Positions 19,933 through 32,595 are shown, counted from the stretch's first letter. The stretch is 64,000 nt of DNA from Manduca sexta (GCF_014839805.1 NC_051130.1:682001-746000), one strand, 5' to 3'. Numbers and translations are program-made. The notes: generated by a model from the sequence alone, not told the origin.

Positions 19933-21965
19933 AAATTCTTTGCTATGTTTTGCCGACTATTACCGATACCATACCTAGTCGTCAATTAGATATCATAAAT
20001 TTAAACATTCCAAACGATATTGCTCTAGCTGACCCACACTTTTATCTACCGTCTGAGGTGGACATAGTGATTGGTGCTAACATTTTTTGGGACTTACTAG
20101 GGTTACAAAAGATTGAGTTAGGACTAGGGAATCTCAAACTTTGGGAATCAAGACTTGGTTGGCTAGTTTGTGGAACTTTACACAGTATTTATTCAACGCG
20201 CCGGTCGCATCCAATATCGTGTAACTTTATAAAAGTTGATTCCAGCATCAATTATCTTCTTAATGATGACATTCAAAACATTTCAACGCGTTTTTGGCAG
20301 CTCGAAGAAGTTAGCCCTAAGTCATCATATTATTCGGAAGAAGAAAGACTGTGCGAGGAACACTTTGTGAATAACACGACACGATTAGCTGACGGTCGTT
20401 TTTGTGTTAGGATACGTTTAAAGCGATCACCAGAGCAATTAGGTAACTCATCGGAACGAGCTAAACGATGTCTGTTTTCATTAGAACGTAGGTTTAAAAG
20501 TCAACCCTCCTTTAAACAGCGCTATATTGATTTTATGTCAGAGTATTTAAGCCTAGGGCATATGTCAGAATGCCAGTTAAACCCACTTTTGCATAATTAC
20601 TTCATTCCATACCATGGAATTGTGCGGGAAAATCGGTCTTCCACGCAACTCAGAGTAGTTTTCAACGCCAGTAGTCCATCGACGTCAAGTGTATCATGTA
20701 ATGAGCTGCAGGTGGTGGGTCCCACTATACAGGACGACCTACTGTCTATTCTTCTCAGATTTAGGCAACATAAATATATTTTGGCAGCCGATGTAGAAAA
20801 AATGTATCGCCAGATCGTCGTACATCCTGATGATAGATTTCTGCAAAAAATATATTGGCGCAATGACTCATCCGATCCACTTAAGGTGTTCGAATTGAAT
20901 ACTGTAACGTATGGAACAGCTAGCGCGCCGTATCTTGCCACTAGATGCCTCAAACAGATAGGTCTTGAGTGTCATGATGACAAAATTTCTAACATCATAC
21001 TTCATGACTTCTACGTCGATGACCTTCTTACCGGCGATGACTCAATAGAAGAACTAAAAAATATACGTTTATGAGTAATTGCTGCACTAGCTTCAGCTGG
21101 CATGCAACTGCGAAAATGGAAATCTAACGATCCTCAAGTTCTTTCTACTCAAGCAGATAATCATTCACTTGATTAAAATATCAGCGCTGTTGAATCTAGC
21201 AAGACATTGGGCCTATGCTGGAAGACAAAATCTGACGAACTTTGTATATCAGTTGATAGTAATTTACATAATTTAACTAAACGAGGAATGCTTTCAGTTA
21301 TTGCTCAAATCTTTGACCCTTTGGGCTTATTAGCCCCTGGCGTAATTTGTATGAAAATGCTGCTGCAAAAAATGTGGTTGCACAAATTGTCATGGGACGA
21401 ATCGTTGCCATCAGACATTGCCAAATCTTGGTCAGAAATACTTCAAAGCTTACCAGCTTTAAATAATATTCGCATTTCCCGTCTTGTTCTATGCCATTTT
21501 CACGAAGTCATAGACATTCACGTTTTTTCAGACGCTTCTCAATATGCATATAGTGCGTGTCTATATGTACGCAGTGTTAATAATAATGGTGATACGTTAG
21601 TGCGTCTCCTTATCGCTAAAAGTAGAGTGGCTCCCATAAAGCCCACTACTATTCCAAGACTGGAGCTCTGTGGAGCTTTAGTAGGTGTTCGTTTGTATGA
21701 GAAGGTGATTGCCTCTCTCAGAGCCAAAGTTAGACACACAACCTTTTGGACTGACTCCACCATTGTATTATGTTGGTTGAAGACGTTACCAAACAAGCTT
21801 CAACCGTTTGTTCGTAACCGTGTCGCTGATATTTCGGAAAGGACAAGTAACTGTTTCTGGAGACACGTTCCAATAGATCAAAACCCAGCTGATTATCTAT
21901 CACGGGATGTAGAAATAAGCTCGATCTTGTCTTTGATTTATGGTGGTCAGGTCCACAATTTTTAA
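19902..21965 (+). pseudogene. BEL/Pao reverse transcriptase and RNase H, with stops
   Basis: The RT carries LRVVFNASS, then ILAADVEKMYRQIVVHPDD, the GTASAPYLATR block and YVDD at 21011-21022. In-frame stops lie at 21072-21074 and near 21174. The frame reopens at 21207 with the RT thumb (QIFDPLGLLAPGVI) and RNase H (HVFSDASQYAYSACLYV, IPRLELCGALVGVRL, WTDSTIVLCWL). The stop at 21963-21965 closes it. These are hallmark Pao-family motifs. Confidence 0.88.
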
Positions 21966-21973
21966 AATATCAC

Positions 21974-23529
21974 ATGTCGCTTTGGCCTTCGAATCCATTA
22001 AAGGTGAAATCCTTTCCCGAAGTTCGTGCTGAACTTTCGTTGCACTCTTCCTTGCTGAGCCATATACGTGAGGATAACAGTTTGATTGATTTTAATCGTT
22101 TTTCTAATATTAATAGAATTAAACGCACAGTATCGTATGTTTTAAGATTTATTAAGGCTTGTAAATGGAAGCCTTTAACGACCGATTACCTCAACAATAG
22201 TAAGTTACAAGAGGCATTACATGTTTTAATTAAAGTATCTCAATCTGAGTCATTCCCTGAATATGAACTTTTACTACAAAAGAAATGTTTAAGTACTAAA
22301 AATCCATTGCGTAAATTTAATGTCGGCGGTCGATTAGAAAATTCGTCATTTTGCTATGATAAAAAGCACCCTATATTGATACAGTCCAAACATCGGTTAA
22401 CTAAACTTCTATTTTCTCATGAGCACAAACGATTAATGCACGCAGGACCACAATTAATGTAAGCTTCTATTGAAGAAAGGTACTGGCCTATTGGCGGTCG
22501 TAATTTAGCAAAATTATGCTACCGTCAGAGTATCCGCTGCAACCGTATGAAAGCAAAAGTTATCACACCTCTAATGGGAAATCTTCCAGGTCCGCGTTTG
22601 CGACCAGGAGGTTACCCGTTTGAGTGTGTCGGTGTAGATTATGCTGGCCCCGTCATGGCAGCAAATCGTCGTGAACGAGGTTGCAAATTAATTAAAGTAT
22701 ACATTGCCATTTTTGTTTGCTTCACAACAAAGGCAATTCATATAGAGTTAGTAGGTGACCTTACTAGTGATAATTTTTTGTCAGCTCTACGCAGTTTATA
22801 TCTCGACGAGGAAAACCCAAACACATTTACTCGGATAATGGTACCTCGTTTGTCGGTGCATATAATGATATTGGCAAGTTTTTAAAAAGTAACTGCCATT
22901 CATTGCCTGCGAACATGGCCAACGAAGAGATTAATTTTCATTTCATTCCCCCTTACTCTCCACACTTTGGAGGACTCTGGGAAGCGGGTGTTAAATCTAT
23001 TAAATATCATTTTCCTAAAGTACTGGGCAATTGTAACCTTACCTATGAAGAGTTGAACACTGTTCTGGTACAAATAGAAGCCGTATTAAATTCACGCCCG
23101 CTCACCGCTATTTCATCCGATCCCAACGATCTTCAGCCATTGTCATCAGGACACTTTCTCATTGGACGTCCGTTGACCGCGATTCCTGCTTCAAACTTTA
23201 AAAACTCCTGTACTAGTTATTTAAATCGATTCCAACGAATCGAACAACTACGACAACACTTCTGGACCAGATGGAGTAAGGAGTACATAAGTGAACTGCA
23301 GGAAAGAGTAAAGTGGCGATTAAATCATTCATCTCTCAAAGTAGACAGTCTCGTCATCTTGAAAGAAGAACATCTGCCACCACTGAAGTGGAAACTGGGC
23401 CGTGTTGTAGCAGTTTATCCTGGTTCTGATGGAATCACTAAAGTGGCAGACATTAAAACTTTGAGTGGAGTCGTTCGAAGATCCTGCAGCAAGATTTGCC
23501 CACTTCCTGACGTAGACACTTCTGGTTGA
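21974..23529 (+). pseudogene. BEL/Pao integrase, with stop and frameshift
   Basis: 21974-22462 holds the linker and the HHCC start (FSHEHKRLMHAG), then a stop at 22460-22462. 22547-22885 has the first catalytic Asp (GVDYAGPV). A frameshift near 22830-22850 moves the second Asp (DNGTSF region) to another frame. 22903-23529 has the glutamate motif (FGGLWEAGVKSIK) and the C-terminal Pao domain (LPPLKWKLGRVVAVYPG). The family is certain; the protein is not functional as read. Confidence 0.87.
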
Positions 23530-23637
23530 AAGGGAACCGGGGTCATGTTCATACCTACGCCTGTTACAGGTTTTAAAGCAAGAAATGGATTAATCGAACC
23601 CATTCACACTTGTAATTACCATAGGCGTTCTATGTTT

Positions 23638-24953
23638 TTCGGCCGGGTAGGAGTACAGGGACTAACCTATTGTCATTCATATCTTATCTAACTCCAGTCC
23701 TAGATGCTGGTGGACAAGTTGAAGCCGCGTACTTCGACTTTAGAAAGGCATTTGACACAGTTGATAATGACATTTTACTCAGAAAGTTCGCTGCGATAGG
23801 CTTTACTCCTCATCTTTTGAAATTCTTCGCTAATTACCTTGGCGATCGCAGACAGTATATTGAATATGCCGGTTATGAATCTCGCCTATACCTCACTTTA
23901 TCAGGTGTGAGTCAAGGAAGTACACTAGGACCATTAGAATTCATTATCATGGTTAATGATCTTCCATCAATCATCGTAGAGTCGGAATGTCTTTTGTTTG
24001 CTGACGACCTCAAGATATTTCGGTCCATAGCTGATACATCTGATTCTGAGCGTCTCCAACGAGATATTGATAGAGTTGTGCAGTGGAGTGAGAGCAACAA
24101 GCTGTATTTAAATGTGGTCAAATGCAATGTGATAAGCTATAGCCGTGTACGAGCACCACTCAACTATCAGTACAGGATGGATGCCGTGATCATACCGCGA
24201 GTTATTTCTTTACGGGATTTAGGAATCCAGATGGTAGCAGAATTGACCTTTCGTAATCACATTATTGACATCTGTAAGAAGGCTTTTCATAAACTAGGAT
24301 TTATTTTGAGACACTGCAATAATATTTTTGGTACTTTAGTAATCAAAATTCTATTTAATGCGTTAGTTTGAAGTCAGCTCGAAACTAACGCTATAATATG
24401 GAATCCTCATGAAACAAAATATACACTCATGGTGGAAAAAATACAAAATAAATTCACTCGCTTTCTATATAATAAGCAATATGGTGTGTACCCTTATTAT
24501 CCTTTGATGTACCCCAGCCTGTTTGTGATAGCTATGGTTGGTTACTGCAAGCTGGAAGTGAGGAGGGATGTTGGGCTTGTCAAATTAATATTTAAAGTGT
24601 GGCGCGGGTGGGTCCACCTGCCGGAGGTGCTCTCCACGCTACAGGTGTGCGTGCCGAGCGGCCGCGTCAGCACTCGGCGCCACCTACCACTGTTCCGCCT
24701 TCAAACACCGCGAACAAATATTCTAAGGTTTGCGCCCTTGTCACGGGCCATACGATTGCTTAACACTATATCTCAGAACTTGGATATATTTATATGTAAC
24801 CTGGCAGAATTCACTGAAATGGCTTGTATAAATAATAATAAATATATTGAAATAAATTGTTAAAATTAAATCTGTATAACATCGCATTAGTTTCAACTGT
24901 TATGGTGTTATAATATATGTATAAATAAATAAATAAATAAAAAAAATAAATAA
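23638..24953 (+). mobile_element. 5'-truncated LINE (Jockey/CR1 group) in the BEL/Pao 3' LTR
   Basis: Target duplication ATGTTT at 23632-23637 and 24954-24959, confirmed against the 5' LTR. The 3' end is a TAAATAAATAAA-type tail preceded by a UTR. It carries RT sequence but lacks endonuclease and N-terminal RT. Confidence 0.88.
23670..24863 (+). pseudogene. LINE reverse transcriptase C-terminal part
   Basis: 23670-24371 contains DFRKAFDTVDNDILLRKF, SGVSQGSTLGPLEF and FADD (23997-24008). The usual PQG is SQG and the usual PLLF is PLEF, so the copy is mutated. A stop at 24369-24371 breaks it. 24429-24863 continues with the C-terminal region. Confidence 0.83.
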
Positions 24954-25085
24954 ATGTTTACTTCTACCGAAATAATTGTATTTTATTTTCTTCTTCTACT
25001 TTTTTTGTGAACTGCAATACACGCTCTTAAATTAGGAAGCTGTTTTTAAATTATTTTCGTTGTGACAAGTATCCCCAACAAGTAG

Positions 25086-26166
25086 GATTTAACGAAGTGC
25101 GAATTATTGTTGTGTTAATTATCTAGTATTGACTTCACGGGTAGACACGCCATATGATCAAAGAATCCTTAACTATTGGCAAAGCCATCGTAATAAAGGA
25201 GGTAATAGGTAAGTAGATGATTGTAGTATCTTTATCAACATTTACCAGAATTGTGGTTTTGTATCGCGATCTTCTTTTGTTTCATCGCTGATTAAAATTA
25301 ATCATTGCATGATGACAATCAGTATCAAGTCACTACACGCTATAAGTGTTTCCAATAAAATACTGTAAATAATGATAAATAACATTGGATCGACTTATAA
25401 AAGTGTATCAATCTAGCCCATCTTTGTCGCTCCACAACAATGTTGCGCATGCTACACACAATCACTTTATAATTTACCAGACTGAAACACAAAGTTTACA
25501 ATCTTTACACGGGGTCAGGTCGCGGCAGACGGCATTCAGCCTCTGAAAGCCCTCCCTGAAAAGGCTCTTTCAGCCGACGATAGAGGTTGCTATCTCGCAT
25601 CGTCAATGCATCCATTTGAGCTGTTGTTTGTGTGTCGACGTGGTGTAGTAATGACGTTTGTGTTTGAGATTGAGATGCGTTGGTTAGCCGTGTTTTACCG
25701 AATCCTACCATTCTACCAAAAGCTACTATTGCAAATAAGTATTTATGATAGTGTAAAAATGTGTTATACCGATCCTACTATTCTACCAAAAACTATTGTA
25801 AATGTGGTTTGTAATTATGGATGCCAAGATTTATATTTGATTGTAAACAATAAACCATCAAATGGATTATAAATTACGTTTGTCAGACTGATATCTACGA
25901 ATACTTGATAAGTCAGTTCATATCTCCCACAATCAAAGCTGGTTGTCTAAAAGAGACCGCTTTTGAGCGACAAGATCGCCTTTCGTCGCGTGATTTTGTT
26001 GTATGACGTGGTGTACGAAAGAGTGTTTCATTCATTCATTCATTCATTCCTTTATATTTAGAATTTAAGTGTGAAAACAAAATTTTGTAATAGCAGCCTC
26101 TTCTGACCTAAAACTGTTGATACTATGTTCATCTTATTCGAATAGCGATTTTTCATAATATTCTAA
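25086..26166. other. Non-coding interval with a LINE-tail trace
   Basis: 25690-25810 has an imperfect duplication (TCCTACCATTCTACCAAAA and TCCTACTATTCTACCAAAA). About 25950-26020 (AGAGACCGCTTTTGAGCGAC ... GCC) resembles a LINE 3' UTR, followed by a CATT repeat at 26029-26048. Confidence 0.45.
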
Positions 26167-26380
26167 TCTAAACATATTATAAAACGAGTCCCCTTTTCTG
26201 TCTGTTTGTATGTTATCGATTTTCTCAAAATCTACTAAACGGATTTTTATGAAATTTGGTATGGAGATAGTTAAAGACCCTGGGAAGGTTATAGGCTACT
26301 TTCTATCCCAGGTAAATATATAGCTGGACTTTTATTCCGGAAAACTCTTTCACGCGGGCGAATCCGCGAGCAAAAGCTAG
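26167..26380 (+). mobile_element. Short non-autonomous Helitron
   Basis: Starts TCTAAACATATTATAAAACG and ends GCAAAAGCTAG before T, with the GCGGGCGAATCCGC hairpin region at the 3' end. The interior (TTATCGATTTTCTCAAAATC ... GACCCTGGGAAGG) is shared with the copies at 27424, 35250, 37698 and 47350. It matches the widespread short lepidopteran Helitron type. Confidence 0.83.
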
Positions 26381-27291
26381 TAAATATATTAACAATTTTT
26401 GTATGTGTATGTTGGCGTTAGATCGCCAGAGTTATCGTTAGGTAATACCATTAAGTCACCACGGTAAACAATTAAATACGGTTTTATTAAGAGATGCTTA
26501 TCACATCACGGTCAAACATAAAATGCCTCTGAAATAAAGTCCGTTCCGTGACCATGAAGGTTGCAGTATTCGAAATTTCGGGAGAAAAATATATAAATAA
26601 CCACGATAAAATCCTTAGTTTTATTGCAACGTCTAAATTTCGCGTAAACAAAAGGAATCAGTAATATTATGTGTTTTAGTAACTATGATTAAATGGAAAT
26701 CTTTAAAATGTTCCTGTTTGGCGACCTTTAAAACTATTTTTGATAAAGTTATCTGCTAAGTATAATCTTGATGAAATCGGTTTAGTTATTACAGAGATAA
26801 CTATCCTGAATTCAAAAATAGCTACACTCAAAACTACGAAATTGAATATAAAAAAAACTTTTAATGTGTTGGTATTTGACATATTTATTGGATTTTCCGA
26901 ACAGAGTTCTAGTTAGCCCTACCTGAGATGGGACAGGCGGGGACGTATCATTCGGCCATTAATCCGGCTATTTTTCGGTGACCGAAAACCCATCCCTACA
27001 CCAGTGGGAATATTGAAACGTCGCAATGCATAAACTTATAGATTTATTTCATAATTTATCACATCTTTTTTATTTAGGTGTATGCCTATTTGAACATAGA
27101 AGGGAATTGCGAGACGATGATCCGCATATTCAAAATCCAAGGCACGCACCTCTGACTAACTTTAGTTTCTAGTAACTATTGTTTTTTTTAAATATTTTTC
27201 GCTTCACCGGTAAAGGGAAACATCGTGTGGTTTTCCACAAAAAGACCTGTAAAAAATATAATACTATCCTTTAAAAAGAATAGTATTATAT
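26381..27291. other. Non-coding interval with a family E copy
   Basis: 26549-26640 is a copy of family E (GTGACCATGAAGGTTGCAG ... CGATAAAATCC). Nothing else recognised. Confidence 0.5.
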
Positions 27292-27420
27292 TTATTTTAT
27301 TTATTTATAACACTTTATTGAACATCAAACGTGAAAGTACATACAAACATAAAATAGGAATAATAATAAAATAATGACAACAGTACAATAGGCGGTCTTA
27401 TCACTTTCCGCGATTGTATA
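27292..27420 (-). mobile_element. LINE 3' tail, inverted
   Basis: An inverted TAAATAAATAAA tail with 3' UTR words (AGGCGGTCTTATC as written on the plus strand). No coding sequence. Confidence 0.55.
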
Positions 27421-27423
27421 AAG

Positions 27424-27640
27424 TCTACTACATATTCTAAAACAAACTTCCCTTCTCTGTATATCTATATGTTACCGATTTTATCAAAATCTACTAAACG
27501 CATTTGTATGAAATTAAGTATGGAAATAGTTTAAGACCCTGGGAAGGTTATAGGCTACTTTCAATCCCAAATAAATATATAGTTGGACTTTTATTCCAGA
27601 AAAGTCTTTCACGCGGGCGAAGCCGCGAGCAAAAGCTAGT
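27424..27640 (+). mobile_element. Short non-autonomous Helitron
   Basis: Same family as 26167-26380. Starts TCTACTACATATTCTAAAAC, ends GCAAAAGCTAG before T, with the GCGGGCGAAGCCGC 3' hairpin. Confidence 0.82.
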
Positions 27641-27689
27641 ATTATATAAAGATCATTTGTGACATTTTGTATTTTTTTTTTATTGCTTT

Positions 27690-27832
27690 GAATGACGAGA
27701 CGAGCTTTCCGTTCGCCTGATGGTAAGCGATACGACCGCCCATAAACAGTAGAAACACCATCCAATACCTTGAATTACAAAGTATTGTTTGGTATTCCAC
27801 TGCGCTCGCCATCCGGAGACATGAGATGTTAA
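27690..27832 (-). repeat. Family D repeat
   Basis: GACGAGACGAGCTTTCCGTT ... GGAGACATGAGATGTTAAG is the reverse complement of 52880-53020. Partial copies also lie near 48812-48935, 53510-53640 and 57440-57600. No coding content. The class is unknown. Confidence 0.6.
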
Positions 27833-27834
27833 GT

Positions 27835-28420
27835 GTCATTATCCGCCCTGTGGAATGGGGGCGTTTGGAGAAGTCCACCACGGTATCCCCGGCCTGTGGT
27901 AAGAGGCGACTAATAGGGGCCACGAAGGGGGTCGTCGGCGGGCAACAGGGGGCTGTCCGCCCTAGTGCATTTTTGTGCATTTTTTGCACATCTTTCGGTT
28001 GACTCCGGGGATGGACGGCAGTGTGTTGTTGGCCTCATACTGCCGTAGACGCCGAGGGCGTCCTTCGGTGCGCGGGGGCTTATGAGCTCCCCCCCCCCCC
28101 CCCCATAGGAAACGGGCTGCAAGGCGGCACCGCGCAGGGGCGGCTGCGGTTGCAGACTTACACACGTCAACGTCAGAGGAAGCCCGCAGCCGTCCCAAAT
28201 GCGCCGAAGAGGGCCAACGCGGAGTTTTAGCTGGTAGGCCGTGCATAGGCTTAGTAAGTTGTATATAGGGTTAGGGACTCGGCCCGGCGGTCGCCCGAAG
28301 GTCACCATCAAATCCGAGCGGCTCAACGCCGGACCGTAAGGCACGGTTACCCCAGCATAACCGCTCAGTCGCCCCCCACGAAGGCTGGGCGGTAGTAATA
28401 AGGCACTTGCTCCGCGAAAT
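27835..28420 (+). repeat. Family F repeat, GC-rich
   Basis: CCGCCCTGTGGAATGGGGGC ... GAGGCGACTAATAGGGGCC is shared with 45236-45540 and, inverted, with 60297-60515. A poly-C run sits at 28090-28105. Its GC content is far above its surroundings, and the overlapping open frames are composition effects. Perhaps the end of an R1-like LINE; not proven. Confidence 0.55.
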
Positions 28421-28439
28421 CAAAAAAAAAAAAAGTCTC

Positions 28440-28560
28440 ATTATGTCCAGTAAGTAGTTACACTGGTTATAATGTCCTTTAAACTGGAACACAACAGTGA
28501 CTACACACTGCTGCTTGGCCGCAGATATAGTCATTGCGATGGTACCTACACAACTTTTTC
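28440..28560 (-). repeat. Family D-associated fragment
   Basis: GTAGTTACACTGGTTATAAT ... CACTGCTGCTTGG is complementary to parts of 52780-52870 and 57385-57460. Confidence 0.4.
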
Positions 28561-28608
28561 GTAAATAAAGGATTTATTTATTTATTGCCTATGTAACTTC
28601 TTATAAGG

Positions 28609-28703
28609 CGCACTAGGCCAGCATGGTGGATTCAGGTATAATCCCTCTCAGTAGAAGAGGAGGCCCCTGCTCAGCAGTGAGCAATATATAATACAGGGCT
28701 ATG
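28609..28703 (+). repeat. SINE-A 3' fragment
   Basis: CACTAGGCCAGCATGGTGGA ... GAGGAGGCCC ... ATATAATACAGGGCT matches the SINE-A tail. The head is absent. Confidence 0.7.
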
Positions 28704-30323
28704 TTCCGGATATTTTCCGGATTCACAAACGTTATAATCAGTCACGTATTGCTTTGGATTAAATGATTTTACTGCTAAAACTGGACAATCTTACCACCAA
28801 TCATCACGCAACCAGCGCGAATATTTCGTCATCCGTTTGTAAATACAAAACAATGTTTTGCTGGTGGTTGGATATTTGTATCCGCTAAAATTCCGACCAC
28901 CGTACATAAGGTGGAAATCCGTCAATGTCCCACGTAAGTGTTGTGTTCCAAGATCAGTACATCCAGGTTCGAATAGCGGACCCCCACTCCGAGGCAATTC
29001 TTGTGTGCTCGGTCTCACACCGAATGGACGGCCACGTACGGGGTTACATTTGTCACGGCTCTAGACACACAGTGCAGTGTATACCACTTGGTTGGATAAC
29101 ACATTGAGGCCTATCAGGGACTGGCGAACATTTCCTGTCCAACGTCACCCAGTATTTTCCTCTTCCTTCCTCTTCGCTTCCCCTCTTATTTCTCCTCTGT
29201 TTCTCTTCCTCCAGGGCCCTGCAGTCGCTAAGCCAGGAGGAACCAGTATACCGTTCGCAGATTTCCCTCGGTGTTGACTGCGGGGTATGTATTTAAAAAT
29301 AATAGCGGACCCTGCTCGCCCCCATCTTCCATATATAGAATAACGTACAGTGTCAAATGTCGGAATGAGACTTTATCATTATTTTTTAACCTCAAGACCC
29401 AACTTATCGAACCACTGTCGGAGATGGGAGGACAGACGTATCACATAGCGGACCTCCCCCATCTCTGACCCTTATATTTGATCAACCCTATGTGACATTG
29501 CACCCAAATCTCACATCGATAATAAAAGTTCCTCCATGTCGAATCATGTGGAAAAAAAAGCATAATTTTATCGACTATCGAAGGCTGATCATACCGCGTC
29601 AGTAGTGCACTGAGTATAAAAAAGCTTCCTATTAACGTACTATAATACATTAATTTACTGGTATATAGATACTGTAGTCAAACTAAACGGTTCAATTTCG
29701 TTCAATGCTATCATAATCGCAAATCTCTTCCCGTAGAGCCCTAAATTAAATTTCTATTAATCGAAGTTGGCGACTGTAAATCATTCTCTAGTAAGCCGGG
29801 GTTATCGGCTATCGGTTCTTCGGGGTTCAAAGGGACGGTAATCACTTTAAAATTATTACGTTTTCCGCATCATTTGTGGGATTACGAAAAATTTTAAATC
29901 ACGTAACCCTGTGTTTTAATCGTTTGGAAGTCATGACTGGATGTGGTTGGGCAATGACTGGCTTTTTTAATGTATTAGGAACGGTATTTATATATCCGAA
30001 TTCAAAGGCTGGCATAATTGTACGGCTGACGAGAGGTAATTTCCCATCAGTCAACACCATTTGGGCACCACTCCACCAACCATCCAGTGCATTGTGGTCA
30101 ATTTGCTGTGCCTATATAAAAAAAAATACACGCGTTGATTTTCGAGCTTTGAGCACATTTTTAGATAATGAAGTAATAACTGATAACTATTTCGATCGAA
30201 TTTGTTTTGTATTTAAATCACCATGATTACTATTATATTGTTATCTAAATTACCGATAAACATGTTATTTAGAATGATAATATTTAAAATAGAAGTGTGA
30301 ACTCTTAAAAAGTTTTTAAAAAT
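28704..30323. other. Non-coding interval, one possible SINE-like stretch
   Basis: 28965-28985 contains CAGGTTCGAATAG, a weak box B, and 29140-29220 is pyrimidine-rich (CTTCCTCTTCGC). Open frames up to 116 residues (29876-30226) show no recognisable domain. Confidence 0.4.
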
Positions 30324-30478
30324 ATATTATAAAACGAAGTTACGTGTTGCATCTGTCTGCCTGTCTGAATGCCAGAAACTCAAAAACTACCCAACGGATT
30401 TCAATGAAATTTGGTATGGAGATAGTTTGAGACCTAAGGAAGAACATAGGCTATATTCTCTGCCGGGAAAATATAGTT
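30324..30478 (+). repeat. Truncated Helitron fragment
   Basis: ATATTATAAAACGAAG ... GAAATTTGGTATGGAGATAG matches the short Helitrons but has no CTAG end. Confidence 0.65.
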
Positions 30479-30904
30479 ACTAATAATCGTTATTATTCAC
30501 ATTAATGCTACTACTTATGTGTACTTATGTTCCTACTTCTTGATACATTCTGCTTGTACAAAAATAAAAACATTTTAAAATTATTTATTATATTTTTTTC
30601 TGGCATTAATATACCCTCAATTATTTCAAAACGGTTGCTTCCTCTACAGAATTAATTTCGTATTTTTAATTTCCGGTCAGCGGAAGCATTAGGATCAGCA
30701 TAATCATACCAAAAGACCGAGGTTTAATGTAACAAAAATACATTTTTTATGCGAACGATAACATTATTTGAGCGGAAGGTAATGATTTCATACAGATGGT
30801 TAATATAACTAGAGGAGTTTGTTTTTTAATTTAACATAAAGAGCCTTAACAAATTACTTTTCTACAAACGTTAGTTCGCTAACAGAAAACATGGGAATTT
30901 ATGA
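30479..30904. other. AT-rich intergenic DNA
   Basis: Nothing recognised. Confidence 0.5.
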
Positions 30905-31025
30905 GAATCATCATCATCAGCCCGTTGCAGTCCACTGCTGGACATAGACCTCCCCCAAGGTACGCCACAGAGCCCGGTCTGCTGCTTTATGCATCCAGTC
31001 GCTGCTGGCTCGCAAAATTTTTGTA
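30905..31025 (-). mobile_element. RTE-like LINE 3' end, inverted
   Basis: An ATCATCATCATCAG tail, then CCACTGCTGGACATAGACCT, the inverted form of the common lepidopteran RTE-type 3' end. The plus-strand counterpart is at 47685-47800 (CAGCAGTGGACGGCGATAGG, TGATTGATTGA tail). Confidence 0.55.
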
Positions 31026-31244
31026 TGACAATGTGGCGGTACAATCATCATCATGCCATTGCCCGCTCTATATAACCTTAGAACTTTTCGGTAGAAGGCT
31101 AATTCTTTTAAATCAGAACACAATAGTGCACACTGCTGCTTGTAATGGAAGGTAGTGGTACTAAACGATTTATTTGTTTTATTGCACCTCATTTTTTAAA
31201 CCTACACCGACACGATAAAGTAACTCCACTGCACCTGATGGTAA

Positions 31245-31400
31245 ATGAAGTAAGCCTGATCTCTCTCCGGTCATGTCGGATCGCCGTCTCACCGGACTAT
31301 GAGAGTGAAGGAACAGAGAGTGCACTTGTGTATTGCGCACACACTTGTGCACTATAATATCTCCTGTTGATTTTCGTTGAGATTGGCCGTTTCATTCATT
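31245..31400 (+). repeat. Family G repeat
   Basis: CCTGATCTCTCTCCGGTCAT ... ACTATGAGAG ... CACACTTGTGCACTATAATATC. Also at 34066-34240, 40920-41080 and 60018-60210. In 40727-41085 it follows a SINE-B-like head, so G is probably the SINE-B body or tail. Confidence 0.6.
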
Positions 31401-31544
31401 CATTCATTCAAATGAAGTATGGTCCAAACAGAGTTGACTGAGGTAATACTACGCCTCACCAATCGACATAATGCCAACCTTTAGCATCCAACTCTAAGAT
31501 ACCCATTTTCTAAGTTATTCTTCAACACTTTTACCTGGAATTTT

Positions 31545-31615
31545 TGTTTATTTTATTTATTTATACACTTTATGTACAAATAAGTATATAGGCGGACTTA
31601 ATGCCTGAGGCATTT
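31545..31615 (-). mobile_element. 3' tail of the CR1/Jockey LINE, inverted
   Basis: A TTTATTTATTTA tail, then GGCGGACTTAATGCC, the complement of the 3' UTR at 8440-8512. Confidence 0.6.
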
Positions 31616-32595
31616 TTACTTTCCGTAAATATGATAAAGTTTCAAATATACAGTCGGTATTAAATAAGATTCAAGATAAAGCATAAAAGGAACGTATCTG
31701 ATGTAAAAGACATATATTCTGAAAAACATATTTTGCCAAAACGTTTTATCTGTTAGGCGAATGAAAATATATTTTAAGATAAAAAGAAAGTTACTGATGG
31801 TGATAAATATAGATCTGAACTCGTTTATAATTAGCTTTCCCGAATTCACTCGTGAGGCTTTTCAAGGATTTTAAATCACTTAGGAATTGGGTTTATTTCT
31901 GGGAACGAATTATGCTATTATAACTTACTGTGAATTCGGCAGACGTTATTCCCTGAGTGTAGTTATCTTGTAGAACCTCTTGTTCTTATATAATTAAAAA
32001 AATTAAAAACATAAATGTCTTATGTGAAGTCGTGTAAAACAAGTGCTCAATGATAAAAAACATTCTCTGAATTTATCCGTATTTTTCGTTTCACGTATAG
32101 TATTTCATTATTTTTACTACAAGTTACGAGGAGAGAGGGGGGGAGTGTAAGTTTCACTCTAGACACGTCTTCACCCTATTTAAATAAAGCCTTGCGCTTA
32201 CAAGGACCTTGCGTGGTATAGGCCTTTAGTAGAATTTGGCCAACTTTTTTGGCTCCGTCAGCTGCCCTCCTACACATTTATAGACATATGTAATCTAAAT
32301 ATCCAGAGAAAATCTGTAAATACGTCAATATAGACCGCATTTTAAGTACGTGGACTACATTTAAAGTTTTATATCGAGAACACTGCCATGAATTGGGGCT
32401 AAAATCATCGCATCTTTTGACCTGGAACTAACCAAACTAATTGACAATATTTTATTAAAGTCGGTGGGATGGTGTGTAAATTTGCGTGGAGGACTCGCAC
32501 CGCCTACTCTTAGTTAATTGATTACTATGCCAATAAGTTTCCTCCAAGTGTAAGCAATAAGTTGACAGTTTCATCTACGTAGTATCCTGTAGTAC
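31616..32595. other. AT-rich intergenic DNA
   Basis: No gene or named repeat recognised. Confidence 0.5.

Larger units (their letters stand above)
17358..25080 (+). mobile_element. BEL/Pao LTR retrotransposon, decayed and twice interrupted
   Basis: LTRs start TGTTCATACC and end CCCCAACA. The 5' LTR is 17358-17578. The 3' LTR is 23546-25080 and is split by a LINE. Flanks AGTAC (17353-17357) and AGTAG (25081-25085) look like a 5-bp target duplication with one change. The two LTRs differ at roughly ten sites in about 220, so this insertion is clearly older than the gypsy element. The order Gag-protease-RT-RNaseH-integrase and the Pao-type zinc knuckle cluster identify the superfamily. Several stops and frameshifts, plus a MITE in gag, make it inactive. 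Confidence 0.9.
23546..25080 (+). repeat. 3' LTR of the BEL/Pao element, split by a LINE
   Basis: The LTR pieces are 23546-23637 and 24960-25080. A purine-rich run (GAAAGGGAACCGGGG) precedes it. Confidence 0.87.

Noticed and set aside
27910..28344. Overlapping long frames in the GC-rich block near 28 kb
   Set aside because: Open frames occur in several phases because of GC composition and a poly-C run; the block is a dispersed repeat (family F).
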